Source: Gehongia tenuis (GTDB taxonomy: Bacteria; Bacillota; Clostridia; Christensenellales; NSJ-53). From it: a DNA stretch of 64,000 bases. The notes beneath the pieces were generated by a model that saw only the letters and a program-made list of their open reading frames with translations, did no database searches and was not told the origin of the DNA. The stretch spans positions 1 through 64,000 of the forward strand of contig NZ_JACRSR010000001.1 of NCBI RefSeq assembly GCF_014384795.1, in the 5' to 3' direction. Below are positions 6,275-14,491 of this stretch, piece after piece. Position numbers and translations under genes: made by a program. Position 1 is the stretch's first letter. The number at the start of each line of letters is the position of its first letter.

Positions 6275-8572
6275 GTGAAAAAGAAACTTGCATGGCTGCT
6301 GCTCGCGGCAGTCCTTTTGACTTCCTTCGTCCCGGCAGCTGTGCCGGCATTGAAGGCGGATCCCAGCGATGGTACGGTGGATGTGTATCTGCTTTCCTTC
6401 AATGCTCCAACGGAGGTTGCGCTGTCGGCCAGCGGTTCTGTGCAGATGGCCGGCGCCACGACGATGACCCTTCAGTCGGGACAAGCCTATGCACTGAGGG
6501 TGGGATCCAGCGGCCAGCTTGAACTGGTGCAGGGTGACGCGGTCACGGCCATGGGAGAAAGCGTTACGCTGACCCCTTCCGACGGCGGACAGACAAAGAT
6601 CGCCTCGGCAGGCACCACCAGCTACCGGTTTTACAAGGGTACGATGAAGATCAGCGTGAGCAGCGGCAAGCTGTTTATGATCAATTCCGTGGGCATCAAT
6701 GACTACCTGCAAAGCGTGGTGGCCTGCGAGGTGGGTAATTCCTATCCCCTGGAAACCCAGAAGGCCCAGGCTATCGCCGCCCGGACCTACCTCTATAGGA
6801 ATGCCGGCAAGTACTCCGCCTATGACATTGTGGACACCACCAATGACCAGGTGTACAAGGGTGTTGTCAATGCGCCCAACTGCACCGCAGCGGTGGAGGC
6901 CACCAACAACCTGATCCTGACCTATAATGGAAGCGCGATCTGGGCCTTCTACAGCTCCAGCAACGGCGGCAAGACCTACAAGGCCAGTCAGGGCTTTTCC
7001 AGTGTGGCCGACCAGCCCTATTTGGTTGAAAAAACGGACAGCTATGATCCGGGACCGAAATATGGTCATGGCGTGGGCATGAGCCAGGTGGGCGCCCGCA
7101 ACCGCGCCTATGATGGACACAATTACAGTCAGATTCTGGGCTTCTATTTTCCGGGATGCAAGCTCTACAACACCTCCACCGGCGCCACCACTGATCTTGA
7201 GACGCCGCCCGACGGCGGTATCGATGGCGGCGGCGGAAACGAGACCCCGATCTCGTCGGGTACGGTGACCGCTTCGGTTCTCAACATCCGCAAGAGCGCC
7301 TCCACCAGCTCCATGGTGATCGGCTCCCTGCAGAAGGGCGCCACGGTGCAAATCGTGGCCCAGGAGGGCGATTGGTACAAGATCAACTATGGCAGCGGCA
7401 CCGGCTATGTCCATAAGGACTATGTGCAGGTGGGTGGTTCCAGCGGCGGCGGCAATGAAGGCGGTAGCGGCGGCGGCACGGCCACCCAGACGGCCACGGT
7501 GACGGCTTCGGCGCTCAACGTGCGTCAGAGCGCTTCCACTTCCTCCTCCGTGATCGGTACGGTCAGGAAGGGCCAGACGGTGAATGTGACCAAGAAGGTC
7601 TCCGACTCCTGGTATGAGATCGAATACGGCAATGGCGTGGGCTATGTCCATGGTTCCTATATCACCCTCAACGGCAGTAGCGGCGGCAATGAGGGCGGCG
7701 GCAACGTGATTCAAACGGGTACGGTGACGGCCAGCTCCCTGAATGTACGCAAAACGCCCAGCACCTCCGGTGCCCGTCTCGGCGGCCTTTCCAAGGGCGC
7801 CACGGTGAACATCGTGGGGACCAGCGGCGACTGGTATCAGATCAACTACGGCAGCGGCACCGCTTATGTCCATAAGGACTATGTTCAGGTGGGCGGGTCC
7901 GGCGGCGGTAATGAAGGCGGCAGCGGCGGCGGCACGGCTGCCCAGACAGCCACGGTGACCGCTTCGGCGCTCAACGTCCGCAGGAGCGCATCCACCTCCT
8001 CCGGTGTGATGGGTACGGTCAGGAAGGGCCAGACCGTTGAGGTGGTGCAGAAGGTCAACGATACCTGGTATCAGATCAATTACAATGGCAGCACCGGCTA
8101 CGTGCACGGCTCCTATATCTCGATTAACGGCGGGTCCAGTTCCGGCGGTTCGGGCGGCGGTAGTGTGGCCACCTCCGGTACGGCGGTGGTGACGGCCAAT
8201 GTGCTGAATGTCCGTTCGAGCGCGTCCACCTCTTCGTCGGTGATTGGCACCCTGCAGAAGAACAAGACCATTGAGCTTGTGCAGAAGGTTTCCGATTCCT
8301 GGTATCAGATCAAGTTTGGCAGCGGCACAGGCTACGTGCACGCTTCCTACATCCGGATCACCGACGGCAGCGGCGGCACGAGCGGCGGCAGCGGCACAAT
8401 GACGGTAACCGCATCCTCGCTGTATGTGCGCAGCGGTCCCAGCACCTCCAGCTCCGCCATCGGCGGGCTCAGGAAGGGTCAAACGGTGACCGTTCTGGGT
8501 TCGGAAGGCGCTTGGTACAAGATCAGCTTTAACGGCCGCACCGCATATATCCATGGGGATTATGTGCGCTAA
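6275..8572 (+). CDS. Secreted SpoIID/LytB-domain protein with six SH3b repeats
   Basis: This 765-aa protein has a signal peptide (residues 1-26, KKK then a hydrophobic core). A SpoIID/LytB domain spans about residues 100-305, with the INDYLQSVVACEVG, QAIAARTYL and GHGVGMSQVGA motifs. Six bacterial SH3 repeats follow from about residue 330 to the end, joined by Gly/Ser linkers. SpoIID-family proteins are lytic transglycosylases acting on stem-peptide-free glycan, and SH3b modules bind the wall. The start is GTG 6275, preceded by GGGGG at 6263-6267. The next gene starts 44 bases after the stop, with no terminator between, so the two are probably co-transcribed. Confidence 0.9.
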   Translation: MKKKLAWLLLAAVLLTSFVPAAVPALKADPSDGTVDVYLLSFNAPTEVALSASGSVQMAGATTMTLQSGQAYALRVGSSGQLELVQGDAVTAMGESVTLTPSDGGQTKIASAGTTSYRFYKGTMKISVSSGKLFMINSVGINDYLQSVVACEVGNSYPLETQKAQAIAARTYLYRNAGKYSAYDIVDTTNDQVYKGVVNAPNCTAAVEATNNLILTYNGSAIWAFYSSSNGGKTYKASQGFSSVADQPYLVEKTDSYDPGPKYGHGVGMSQVGARNRAYDGHNYSQILGFYFPGCKLYNTSTGATTDLETPPDGGIDGGGGNETPISSGTVTASVLNIRKSASTSSMVIGSLQKGATVQIVAQEGDWYKINYGSGTGYVHKDYVQVGGSSGGGNEGGSGGGTATQTATVTASALNVRQSASTSSSVIGTVRKGQTVNVTKKVSDSWYEIEYGNGVGYVHGSYITLNGSSGGNEGGGNVIQTGTVTASSLNVRKTPSTSGARLGGLSKGATVNIVGTSGDWYQINYGSGTAYVHKDYVQVGGSGGGNEGGSGGGTAAQTATVTASALNVRRSASTSSGVMGTVRKGQTVEVVQKVNDTWYQINYNGSTGYVHGSYISINGGSSSGGSGGGSVATSGTAVVTANVLNVRSSASTSSSVIGTLQKNKTIELVQKVSDSWYQIKFGSGTGYVHASYIRITDGSGGTSGGSGTMTVTASSLYVRSGPSTSSSAIGGLRKGQTVTVLGSEGAWYKISFNGRTAYIHGDYVR
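7255..8572 (+). repeat. Six tandem SH3b-encoding repeats, alternating two subtypes
   Basis: Units of roughly 180-230 bp begin near 7260, 7495, 7720, 7950, 8185 and 8400. Repeats 1 and 3 end in YVHKDYVQV. Repeats 2 and 4 share (Q/R)SASTSS, VRKGQTV and YVHGSYI. Linkers are Gly/Ser-rich and locally near-identical (compare about 7440-7500 with 7905-7950). Confidence 0.9.
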
Positions 8573-8616
8573 TCAAATATAGAGAAGCAAAGAGAGAGGA
8601 TAAGACAGGAGGCAGC

Positions 8617-10308
8617 ATGAAAAGATCGGCGATAGCCGTACTGACGGCAGTGGTTTTGGGTCTGTCCCTCATGAACATGCCCAGGATCCAGGCAGCGCCA
8701 GCCAACCTTAGCAAGGGCAGCAGCGGCGACGATGTAAAGCAGCTTCAGACCCTGCTAAAAGAGAAGGGCTATTTCAACTATTCTTCCATTACGGGCTATT
8801 TTGGCACCATCACCGAACAAGCGGTGATTGCTTATCAAAAGGATCATGGGATTCCTTCCACCGGTGTGGTGGCCAGCCTGACCTGGGCAAGCCTGGGTCA
8901 GAGCGGCGGCGTGAGCGGGGGCGGCGGAACACCCACGGAGACCAACACGGTGCTCACGCTGGGCACCCGCGGGGATCAGGTGTCCGAGCTTCAGCAAAAG
9001 CTGAAGTCGGCGGGCTATTACAGCTATTCTTCCATTACGGGCTACTATGGCCCCATCACCTATGAAGCGGTCAAGGCTTTCCAGAAGGCGAAGGGTCTTT
9101 CGGTGGACGGCATGGCGGGCCCCAAGACGCTGGCGGCCCTCGGCATGGGAGGAGGTTCTTCCTCCACGCCCAGTCCCAGCCCCGGAGCGGGCGGAGGCTC
9201 CACAACAGCCACCCAGACGGCAAAAGTGACGGCCACGGCTCTCAATGTACGTCAGTCGGCCAGCACCTCATCATCGGTGCTGGGCACGGTCAGGAAAGGC
9301 CAGACGCTGCAGGTGGTCAAGAAGGCTTCCGATTCCTGGTATCAGATTCAGTACAATGGCGGCGTGGGCTATGTCCATGCGTCCTATATCAGTCTTAGCG
9401 GCAGCACGGGAACCGGCGGCGGCACCACCACGGAGAACGTAACCGGCACGGTCACCGCCTCATCCCTCAACGTTCGCCAGAATGCCAGCACCTCCAGCGC
9501 GGTGGTGGGCGGGCTCAAAAAAGGCGACACGGTGACCATCATGGCGTCAAGCGGCAGCTGGTATCAGATTTCCTTCAATGGCGGCAGCGCCTATGTCCAT
9601 AAGGACTATGTCAAGGCGGATGGCACCCCCTCCACGCCGGAGACGCCGCCGCCCAGCACGACGCCGGGCACGGTAACCAACCTTACCATTGGAAGCCGGG
9701 GAGATTTGGTGACGCAGCTGCAGCAAAAGCTGAAGGATTTGGGCTATTATACTTACAGCACCATCACCGGTTACTACGGCACCATCACCCAGGATGCGGT
9801 CAAACGCTATCAAAAGGCCGCTGGACTGTCGGTGGATGGCATTGCCGGCAAGAACACGCTGACCCAGCTGGGTCTGGTGGGCGGAACCGATCCTTCCCCT
9901 TCGCCCAGCCCCTCTCCCGGCGGGGAGGATCCTGGCACCACCAGCGAATACCGTTGGCCCGCCTCCGGTGTGGTCACCTCGGAGTTTGGTGCACGGTGGG
10001 GCAAGTTCCACTATGGTATCGATATTGCGAACAATGAGGGTACGCCCATCTACGCATCCAAGGCTGGTGTGGTTAAGTACGCCGGCGAACTCGGCGACTA
10101 TGGCCTGGCCATTAACATCGATCATGGCGATGGCACCACCACCCGCTATGCACATTGCAGTGCGCTTCTGGTGAAGGCCGGTGAGCGGGTGACCCCGCAG
10201 ACACAGATCGCCAAGATGGGTTCCACGGGCAATTCCACAGGCAACCACGTCCACTTTGAGGTGTTCATCGGGTCCACCCGGATCAATCCCCGGGAAGTGT
10301 TGCCATAA
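8617..10308 (+). CDS. Secreted M23 endopeptidase with PG-binding and SH3b modules
   Basis: This 563-aa protein has a signal peptide (residues 1-27, MPRIQAA). Two PG_binding_1 domains (about 33-95 and 110-172), two SH3b domains (about 200-262 and 275-335) and a third PG_binding_1 domain (about 352-412) follow. The C-terminal peptidase M23 domain has zinc ligands in HYGID (H465, D469) and HVHFE (H546). It should cleave peptide cross-links in the wall. Pro/Ser/Gly linkers separate the modules. ACAGGAGG precedes the ATG. It follows the SpoIID/SH3 gene and uses the same SH3 module types, which points to module shuffling between neighbours. Confidence 0.93.
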   Translation: MKRSAIAVLTAVVLGLSLMNMPRIQAAPANLSKGSSGDDVKQLQTLLKEKGYFNYSSITGYFGTITEQAVIAYQKDHGIPSTGVVASLTWASLGQSGGVSGGGGTPTETNTVLTLGTRGDQVSELQQKLKSAGYYSYSSITGYYGPITYEAVKAFQKAKGLSVDGMAGPKTLAALGMGGGSSSTPSPSPGAGGGSTTATQTAKVTATALNVRQSASTSSSVLGTVRKGQTLQVVKKASDSWYQIQYNGGVGYVHASYISLSGSTGTGGGTTTENVTGTVTASSLNVRQNASTSSAVVGGLKKGDTVTIMASSGSWYQISFNGGSAYVHKDYVKADGTPSTPETPPPSTTPGTVTNLTIGSRGDLVTQLQQKLKDLGYYTYSTITGYYGTITQDAVKRYQKAAGLSVDGIAGKNTLTQLGLVGGTDPSPSPSPSPGGEDPGTTSEYRWPASGVVTSEFGARWGKFHYGIDIANNEGTPIYASKAGVVKYAGELGDYGLAINIDHGDGTTTRYAHCSALLVKAGERVTPQTQIAKMGSTGNSTGNHVHFEVFIGSTRINPREVLP

Positions 10309-10331
10309 AATTTCAATAAGTAAACTTTTTG

Positions 10332-10380
10332 CGAATTCACGGATTCAAAAAATAACAATCCGTGAATTCGTTTCATTTTA
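10332..10380 (+). terminator. Probable intrinsic terminator after the M23 gene
   Basis: A perfect 14-bp inverted repeat (10332-10345 with 10357-10370) with an 11-nt loop is followed by a T-rich tail TTTCATTTTA. The tail is imperfect, so a different role for the hairpin is possible. Confidence 0.65.
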
Positions 10381-10417
10381 GGGCCAATTTCACAATATTT
10401 TTAAATAAAAACGTAAT

Positions 10418-10463
10418 ATCTTCGTAAAATAAAAGCAGGAATTCCAAAACATATAGAGAATTA
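10418..10463 (+). promoter_or_regulatory. Sigma-H-like promoter of the NlpC/P60 gene
   Basis: ATCTTC, GTAAA (10424-10428), AGGAATT (10437-10443), a 13-nt spacer and AGAATTA (10457-10463) repeat the layout upstream of the gene at 6275. The distance from GTAAA to AGGAATT is 8 nt in both. A small stem-loop (10474-10479 with 10485-10490) lies in the predicted leader. Confidence 0.6.
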
Positions 10464-10525
10464 AAAGACACATAGCTGTTAAGTACAGCTTTGAGGAGCG
10501 AGAGGAAATACCTTTAAAGGAGCGT

Positions 10526-11779
10526 ATGCAAGTGAAGAAACTAGGAACTTTGATCCTGAGTGGTGTCGTGGTGTCCGGCCTGCTGCTGGCAAACCCCATG
10601 CAGATTCAGGCGGCCGGCGTGGTCAAACGAGGTGATCAAGGCGAGACAGTGACTCAGCTGCAGGATGCTTTGGCGGATGAAGGTCATTTTACCTTTGGTA
10701 AAAGCACCGGTTACTTTGGTACGATTACGGAGGATGCCGTGATCGACTACCAGAAGAGTAACGGTTTGCAGGTGGATGGCAAGGCCGGTCCTGAGACCCT
10801 GGGAAGCCTGGGCCTTACGGATGGCGGTTCCGGTTCGTCCGGCACGGGCAGCACGGCATCGTCCAATGATGTCCTGAAGCTGGGCAGCCGGGGCGACATG
10901 GTCAGCACCCTGCAACAGAAGCTGAAGAATGAGGGTTACTACACCTATAGCGAGATTACGGGTTACTACGGCCCCATCACCCAGCAGGCGGTCACCGCCT
11001 ATCAGAAGGCCAAGGGCCTGCCTCAGACGGGCGTTGCTGCCAGCATGACCTTGGGCGCGCTGGGTATGACCGGCGGAAACGCCGAGGTGAGCCAGGAGGA
11101 TACCTCCTCCAGTTCCGGCAGCCTTCGGGTGGGCGACCGCAACGACGAAGTCGTGAAGGTGCAGACCATTCTGCGGGATAAGGGCTATTTCAGAACCAAC
11201 GTGACCGGCTATTTCGGCTCGATCACCGAGGCGGCTGTGATCGCATTCCAGAAGGATTACGGCATTGATCCCATCGGTGTGGTGGGTCCCCAGACCCGTG
11301 CCGCGCTGTATGGCAGCTCTTCCGGATCTTCCTCCAATGCGAATTTTTCCAATTCGGCGGCGGAGCAGGGTGACTCTAGCAGTGATTCCAATCCTGCGCC
11401 CTCTGCTTCGGCTTCCAACATCGTGGCCTATGCCAAGCAGTTTATGGGCACTCCCTATGTGTATGGCGGCAATGGCCCCAACGCTTTTGACTGCAGCGGT
11501 TTTGTGAAGTATGTGTTTGCGAATGCCGGCATTGGCCTGTCCCGTACGGCGACGGCCCAGTCCGGTGATGGTGTGGCGGTTTCCCGCAGCAACCTGCAGA
11601 CCGGGGATTTGATCTTCTTTGATACCATCTCCGGAAACAGCAAGCCTATCGATCATGTGGGCATCTACATTGGCGACGGCCAGTTTATCCATTGCAGCAC
11701 CAGCAAGGGTGTGACGATCAGCGATCTGTCCAGCGGTTACTACAGCCGCAACTATACCTGCGCTACCCGCATTCAATAA
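10526..11779 (+). CDS. Secreted NlpC/P60 endopeptidase with three PG-binding domains
   Basis: This 417-aa protein has a signal peptide (residues 1-29), three PG_binding_1 domains (about 33-95, 112-172 and 200-262), a Ser-rich linker, and an NlpC/P60 domain (about 293-417). Its catalytic triad is C323 (DCSGF), H377 (DHVGIY) and H389 (FIHCS). Such enzymes cut the gamma-D-Glu/diamino-acid bond of stem peptides. AAAGGAG precedes the ATG. It has its own sigma-H-like promoter and a strong terminator. The PG-binding repeats resemble those of the M23 gene just upstream. Confidence 0.93.
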   Translation: MQVKKLGTLILSGVVVSGLLLANPMQIQAAGVVKRGDQGETVTQLQDALADEGHFTFGKSTGYFGTITEDAVIDYQKSNGLQVDGKAGPETLGSLGLTDGGSGSSGTGSTASSNDVLKLGSRGDMVSTLQQKLKNEGYYTYSEITGYYGPITQQAVTAYQKAKGLPQTGVAASMTLGALGMTGGNAEVSQEDTSSSSGSLRVGDRNDEVVKVQTILRDKGYFRTNVTGYFGSITEAAVIAFQKDYGIDPIGVVGPQTRAALYGSSSGSSSNANFSNSAAEQGDSSSDSNPAPSASASNIVAYAKQFMGTPYVYGGNGPNAFDCSGFVKYVFANAGIGLSRTATAQSGDGVAVSRSNLQTGDLIFFDTISGNSKPIDHVGIYIGDGQFIHCSTSKGVTISDLSSGYYSRNYTCATRIQ

Positions 11780-11789
11780 TGCGAAATTG

Positions 11790-11816
11790 AAAAGTCCGCT
11801 TCGGCGGACTTTTTTA
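11790..11816 (+). terminator. Intrinsic terminator after the NlpC/P60 gene
   Basis: A 10-bp stem (11790-11799 with 11804-11813) closes a TTCG tetraloop and is followed by a T-run. Confidence 0.92.
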
Positions 11817-11868
11817 TTTGGCTTTTTGGGGACGGATGGTACAATGAAGGAAGAAAGGGGGCAAGGGC

Positions 11869-12594
11869 ATGGACGAGCGGCTGGATGATCTTCAGGTGAA
11901 GGGCTATAGGATCTATCAGGATCCCGAAGGTTTTTGCTTTGGCACCGATGCCGTGCTGCTGGCCCATTTTGCCCGGATTCGGCCGGGGGAGCGGGTTGTG
12001 GACCTGGGAACCGGATCGGGCATTGTTCCCCTTCTGATGGCGGCTCACAGCCGCGGAGAGGCTTTCGTGGGCCTGGAGCTGGAGCACGGCGCCGTGGACC
12101 GGGCCCGGCGCAGCGTGAAACTCAACGGCCTTTCCGGCCGCATCGAGATTGTGGAGGGAGACCTGAAGGAGGCTGCAGCGCTGCTGGGCCGGGGAACCTT
12201 CGACGTGGTGGTGACCAATCCGCCGTACCGGCCGCTGGACGGCGGCGAGCTTCCCGCCCATCCCGCCCGGCGCATGGCCCGCTATGAAACCCACTGCACT
12301 CTTAAGGACGTGCTGACGGCGGCGTCAGGGCTCCTCAAGTACCGGGGACGCTTCTATATGGTGCATCGCTGCAGCCGGCTTGCGGAGATCCTTCAGGAGA
12401 TGCGGGCGGCAGGGCTGGAACCCAAGGCGGGACGCATGGTGCAAAAGGATGCGGAGGCGGCCGGGGAGCTGGTGCTGCTCGAGGGAATCAAGGGGGCCGC
12501 GTCCGGAATGGAATGGCTGCCGGTGCTGTTCACCCGATCGGGGGATGGTCCCAGCGAGGCACTGAAAAGAATCTACAGGGGGGAAGATGGATGA
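11869..12594 (+). CDS. trmN6: tRNA1(Val) (adenine-N6)-methyltransferase-like protein (YabB)
   Basis: This 241-aa class I SAM methyltransferase carries the SAM loop VDLGTGSGIVPLL (residues 44-56) and the N6-adenine motif NPPY (about residue 118), both typical of TrmN6/YabB. The predicted role is methylation of A37 in tRNA1(Val). The ATG at 11869 follows GGGGGCAAGGGC. Its stop overlaps the rsmI start (ATGA). The order yabB-rsmI-abrB is that of Bacillus, except that yazA is missing. Confidence 0.88.
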   Translation: MDERLDDLQVKGYRIYQDPEGFCFGTDAVLLAHFARIRPGERVVDLGTGSGIVPLLMAAHSRGEAFVGLELEHGAVDRARRSVKLNGLSGRIEIVEGDLKEAAALLGRGTFDVVVTNPPYRPLDGGELPAHPARRMARYETHCTLKDVLTAASGLLKYRGRFYMVHRCSRLAEILQEMRAAGLEPKAGRMVQKDAEAAGELVLLEGIKGAASGMEWLPVLFTRSGDGPSEALKRIYRGEDG

Positions 12595-13412
12595 CGGGAA
12601 CGCTGTATCTATGCGCGACACCCATAGGGAATCTGGAGGACATGACCCTTCGGGCCCTGCGCATCATGAAGGAGGCGGACGGCATTGCCTGTGAGGACAC
12701 CCGCCATACGCTGAAGCTCCTCAACCATTATGACATTCAAAAGCCCCTGATCAGCTACCATCAGCACGATCTGGAGCGGGGCGAGGCCCGCATCCTGGCG
12801 TGGCTGGAGGAGGGCAAAACGGTGGTCATGGTGAGCGATGCGGGGCTGCCCTGCATCTCCGATCCTGGTGCAAGGCTGGTACCGCTGGCTCGGGAGAAGG
12901 GACACCGGGTGAGCATACTGCCCGGCGCAAGCGCATCGCTGAGTGCCCTCATGCTCTCGGGACAGGATACCACCCGTTTTGCTTTTGAGGGTTTTCTGCC
13001 ACGCAGCAAGCGGAAGGAGCGGCTCCGGGAGCTGGTGCGGGATCCCAGAACCCTGATCTTCTATGAGGCCCCCCATCGTCTTAAGGCGGTGCTGTCGGAC
13101 ATGGCAGAGGTCTTCGGCGGGGAACGCTCCGTCAGTCTGGTGCGGGAGATCACCAAGATCCATGAGGAAACCTTTGTCACCAGTCTGGGTGAAGCGGCGG
13201 AGCATTTTAAGAGCCAGGAACCAAGGGGCGAATACGTACTGGTGGTGGCCGGGGCGGTTCAGACTGAGCCGGAGGGCCCCTGGCAGGAGCTGCTTCGCCA
13301 ATATCTCAAGGATATGCCCGCCATGGATGCGGTCAAGGCGGTGGCGCGGGAGCGGGGCATAAAAAAATCGGAGGTCTACCAGGAATCACTCCGCCTCCGC
13401 GGCAGGACCTGA
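12591..13412 (+). CDS. rsmI: 16S rRNA 2'-O-ribose C1402 methyltransferase
   Basis: This 273-aa tetrapyrrole-methylase-fold protein opens with TLYLCATPIGNLEDMTLRAL and carries CEDTRHTLKLLNHY and the VSDAGLPCISDPG loop, all diagnostic for RsmI. It methylates C1402 in the decoding centre. The start is the ATG in ATGA overlapping trmN6, with AGGGGGG upstream. An earlier in-frame start at 12513 lies inside trmN6 and would add an unrelated extension. The C-terminal domain ends normally before a shared terminator. Confidence 0.95.
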   Translation: MTGTLYLCATPIGNLEDMTLRALRIMKEADGIACEDTRHTLKLLNHYDIQKPLISYHQHDLERGEARILAWLEEGKTVVMVSDAGLPCISDPGARLVPLAREKGHRVSILPGASASLSALMLSGQDTTRFAFEGFLPRSKRKERLRELVRDPRTLIFYEAPHRLKAVLSDMAEVFGGERSVSLVREITKIHEETFVTSLGEAAEHFKSQEPRGEYVLVVAGAVQTEPEGPWQELLRQYLKDMPAMDAVKAVARERGIKKSEVYQESLRLRGRT

Positions 13413-13425
13413 AAAAGTGCAAAAA

Positions 13426-13454
13426 AAAAGCTGGCGTCTTTCGTCAGCTTTTAT
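13426..13454. terminator. Bidirectional terminator between rsmI and abrB
   Basis: An 11-bp stem with one G-T pair (13426-13436 with 13442-13452) is flanked by an A-run on the left and Ts on the right. It can end both the rsmI transcript and the convergent abrB transcript. Confidence 0.85.
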
Positions 13455-13463
13455 GATGTGAGA

Positions 13464-13721
13464 TCATTTTTCCTCGTCAAGGCTCCGGGCCAGTTCGGCC
13501 AGACAGCTTTTGCATATATTTTTGCCTTTATATTGATGCACGTCACGGGCGTTATCGCAGAAGATGCAGGCAGGCTCGTACTTCTTGAGGATGATCTGAT
13601 TGCCATCCACATAGATTTCCATAGCGTCCTTGATCTCAATGTTCAACGTCCGTCTAAGCTCGATCGGAATAACCACACGTCCCAACTCGTCCACTTTTCT
13701 CACAATACCCGTCGATTTCAT
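13464..13721 (-). CDS. abrB: AbrB-family transition-state regulator with C-terminal zinc-ribbon-like motif
   Basis: This 85-aa protein has a full SpoVT-AbrB swapped-hairpin DNA-binding domain at residues 1-48 (ELGRVVIPIELRRTL). The tail carries CIFC and CKSC, a possible zinc-binding pair, where B. subtilis AbrB has its multimerisation region. AbrB proteins are dimeric or tetrameric repressors of post-exponential genes. GGAGG precedes the ATG, and a strong promoter lies upstream. It sits between rsmI and metG as in Bacillus, and on the opposite strand, as there. Confidence 0.92.
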   Translation of the reverse strand: MKSTGIVRKVDELGRVVIPIELRRTLNIEIKDAMEIYVDGNQIILKKYEPACIFCDNARDVHQYKGKNICKSCLAELARSLDEEK

Positions 13722-13765
13722 AAAGTTCGCCTCCTAAGTCAAAATTCGACATTATTGATGAGGTT

Positions 13766-13794
13766 ATCATACCAAGCATTATGGAAAAAGTCAA
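13766..13794 (-). promoter_or_regulatory. Sigma-A promoter of abrB
   Basis: On the minus strand, TTGACT (13789-13794), a 17-nt spacer and TATGAT (13766-13771) preceded by TGG form a near-consensus promoter with an extended -10. It lies 44 bases before the ATG. Confidence 0.85.
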
Positions 13795-13909
13795 TGAATA
13801 TTTTTCTATAAAATGGAATTCATACAGTAAAACAGGAAAAATACAAGACTATCTGTAAGGTTCTGAAAATCCCTCCAGCATACATAGTTTTAGGTGGAGG
13901 AGATTGTCT

Positions 13910-14491
13910 ATGATGAATGCACTTTGGGGCAGCATGATTTTGGCCAGCATCGTGTTCGCCCTTTTGAGCGGAAGACTGGATCTGGTGACCGATGGTGCGC
14001 TGGACGGGGCGTCGGCCAGCGTGGAGGTGGCGGTGACGCTCCTTGGCGTGTACGCCCTTTGGCTGGGGGTTCTAAAAATTGCGGAGCGGGCCGGACTGGT
14101 GGAGGCTATTGCAAAGAAGATGCGGCCGCTGATGGCGCGGCTCTTTTCCGGCGTACCTAAAAATCATCCCGCCATGGGACACATCTCCATGAACCTTCTG
14201 GCCAACGTGCTGGGCATGGGCGGCGCGGCCACGCCCTATGGGCTCAAGGCCATGGAGGAGCTGCAGCGGCTCAATCCCCATAAAGATACGGCCACCCATG
14301 ACATGTGCATGCTGCTCATCGTGAACGCCTCCTCCATTCAGCTCATCCCCATGACCATCATCGGAATCCGAAGAGCCGCTGGAAGCGCGGCGCCGGCGGA
14401 GATCATCGGCAGCACCCTTCTGGTCACCCTGGTCAATACGGTGCTTGCCATCATTCTTGGCAAGATCATGGCGGGGAGGAGAGGCCGATGA
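13910..14491 (+). CDS. spmA: Spore maturation protein A
   Basis: This 193-aa integral membrane protein has 4-5 hydrophobic segments and the nucleoside-recognition (gate) motifs of SpmA: NLLANVLGMGGAATPYGLKAM and NASSIQLIPMT. In B. subtilis, SpmA and SpmB are needed for full dehydration of the spore core. GTGGAGGAGA lies 9 bases before ATG 13910. The ATG three bases later or a TTG at 13904 are alternatives. It overlaps spmB by ATGA. Its presence is the clearest sign that the host forms endospores. Confidence 0.93.
   Translation: MMNALWGSMILASIVFALLSGRLDLVTDGALDGASASVEVAVTLLGVYALWLGVLKIAERAGLVEAIAKKMRPLMARLFSGVPKNHPAMGHISMNLLANVLGMGGAATPYGLKAMEELQRLNPHKDTATHDMCMLLIVNASSIQLIPMTIIGIRRAAGSAAPAEIIGSTLLVTLVNTVLAIILGKIMAGRRGR

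Noticed and set aside
6269..8554. 761-codon minus-strand reading frame opposite the SH3 repeats
   Set aside because: It mirrors the repetitive Gly/Ser codons of the true gene and has no start signal.
7255..8572. Tandem repeats that could suggest a CRISPR array
   Set aside because: Units are about 180-230 bp, in frame and encode SH3b domains. There are no short identical repeats with unique spacers.
13458..13811. Plus-strand reading frame across abrB
   Set aside because: It overlaps abrB and its promoter completely. abrB has a full family match.
13879..13886. CATACATA before spmA as a sigma-E -10
   Set aside because: It resembles the sigma-E -10, but no matching -35 lies 14-15 bases upstream, so I do not call a promoter.
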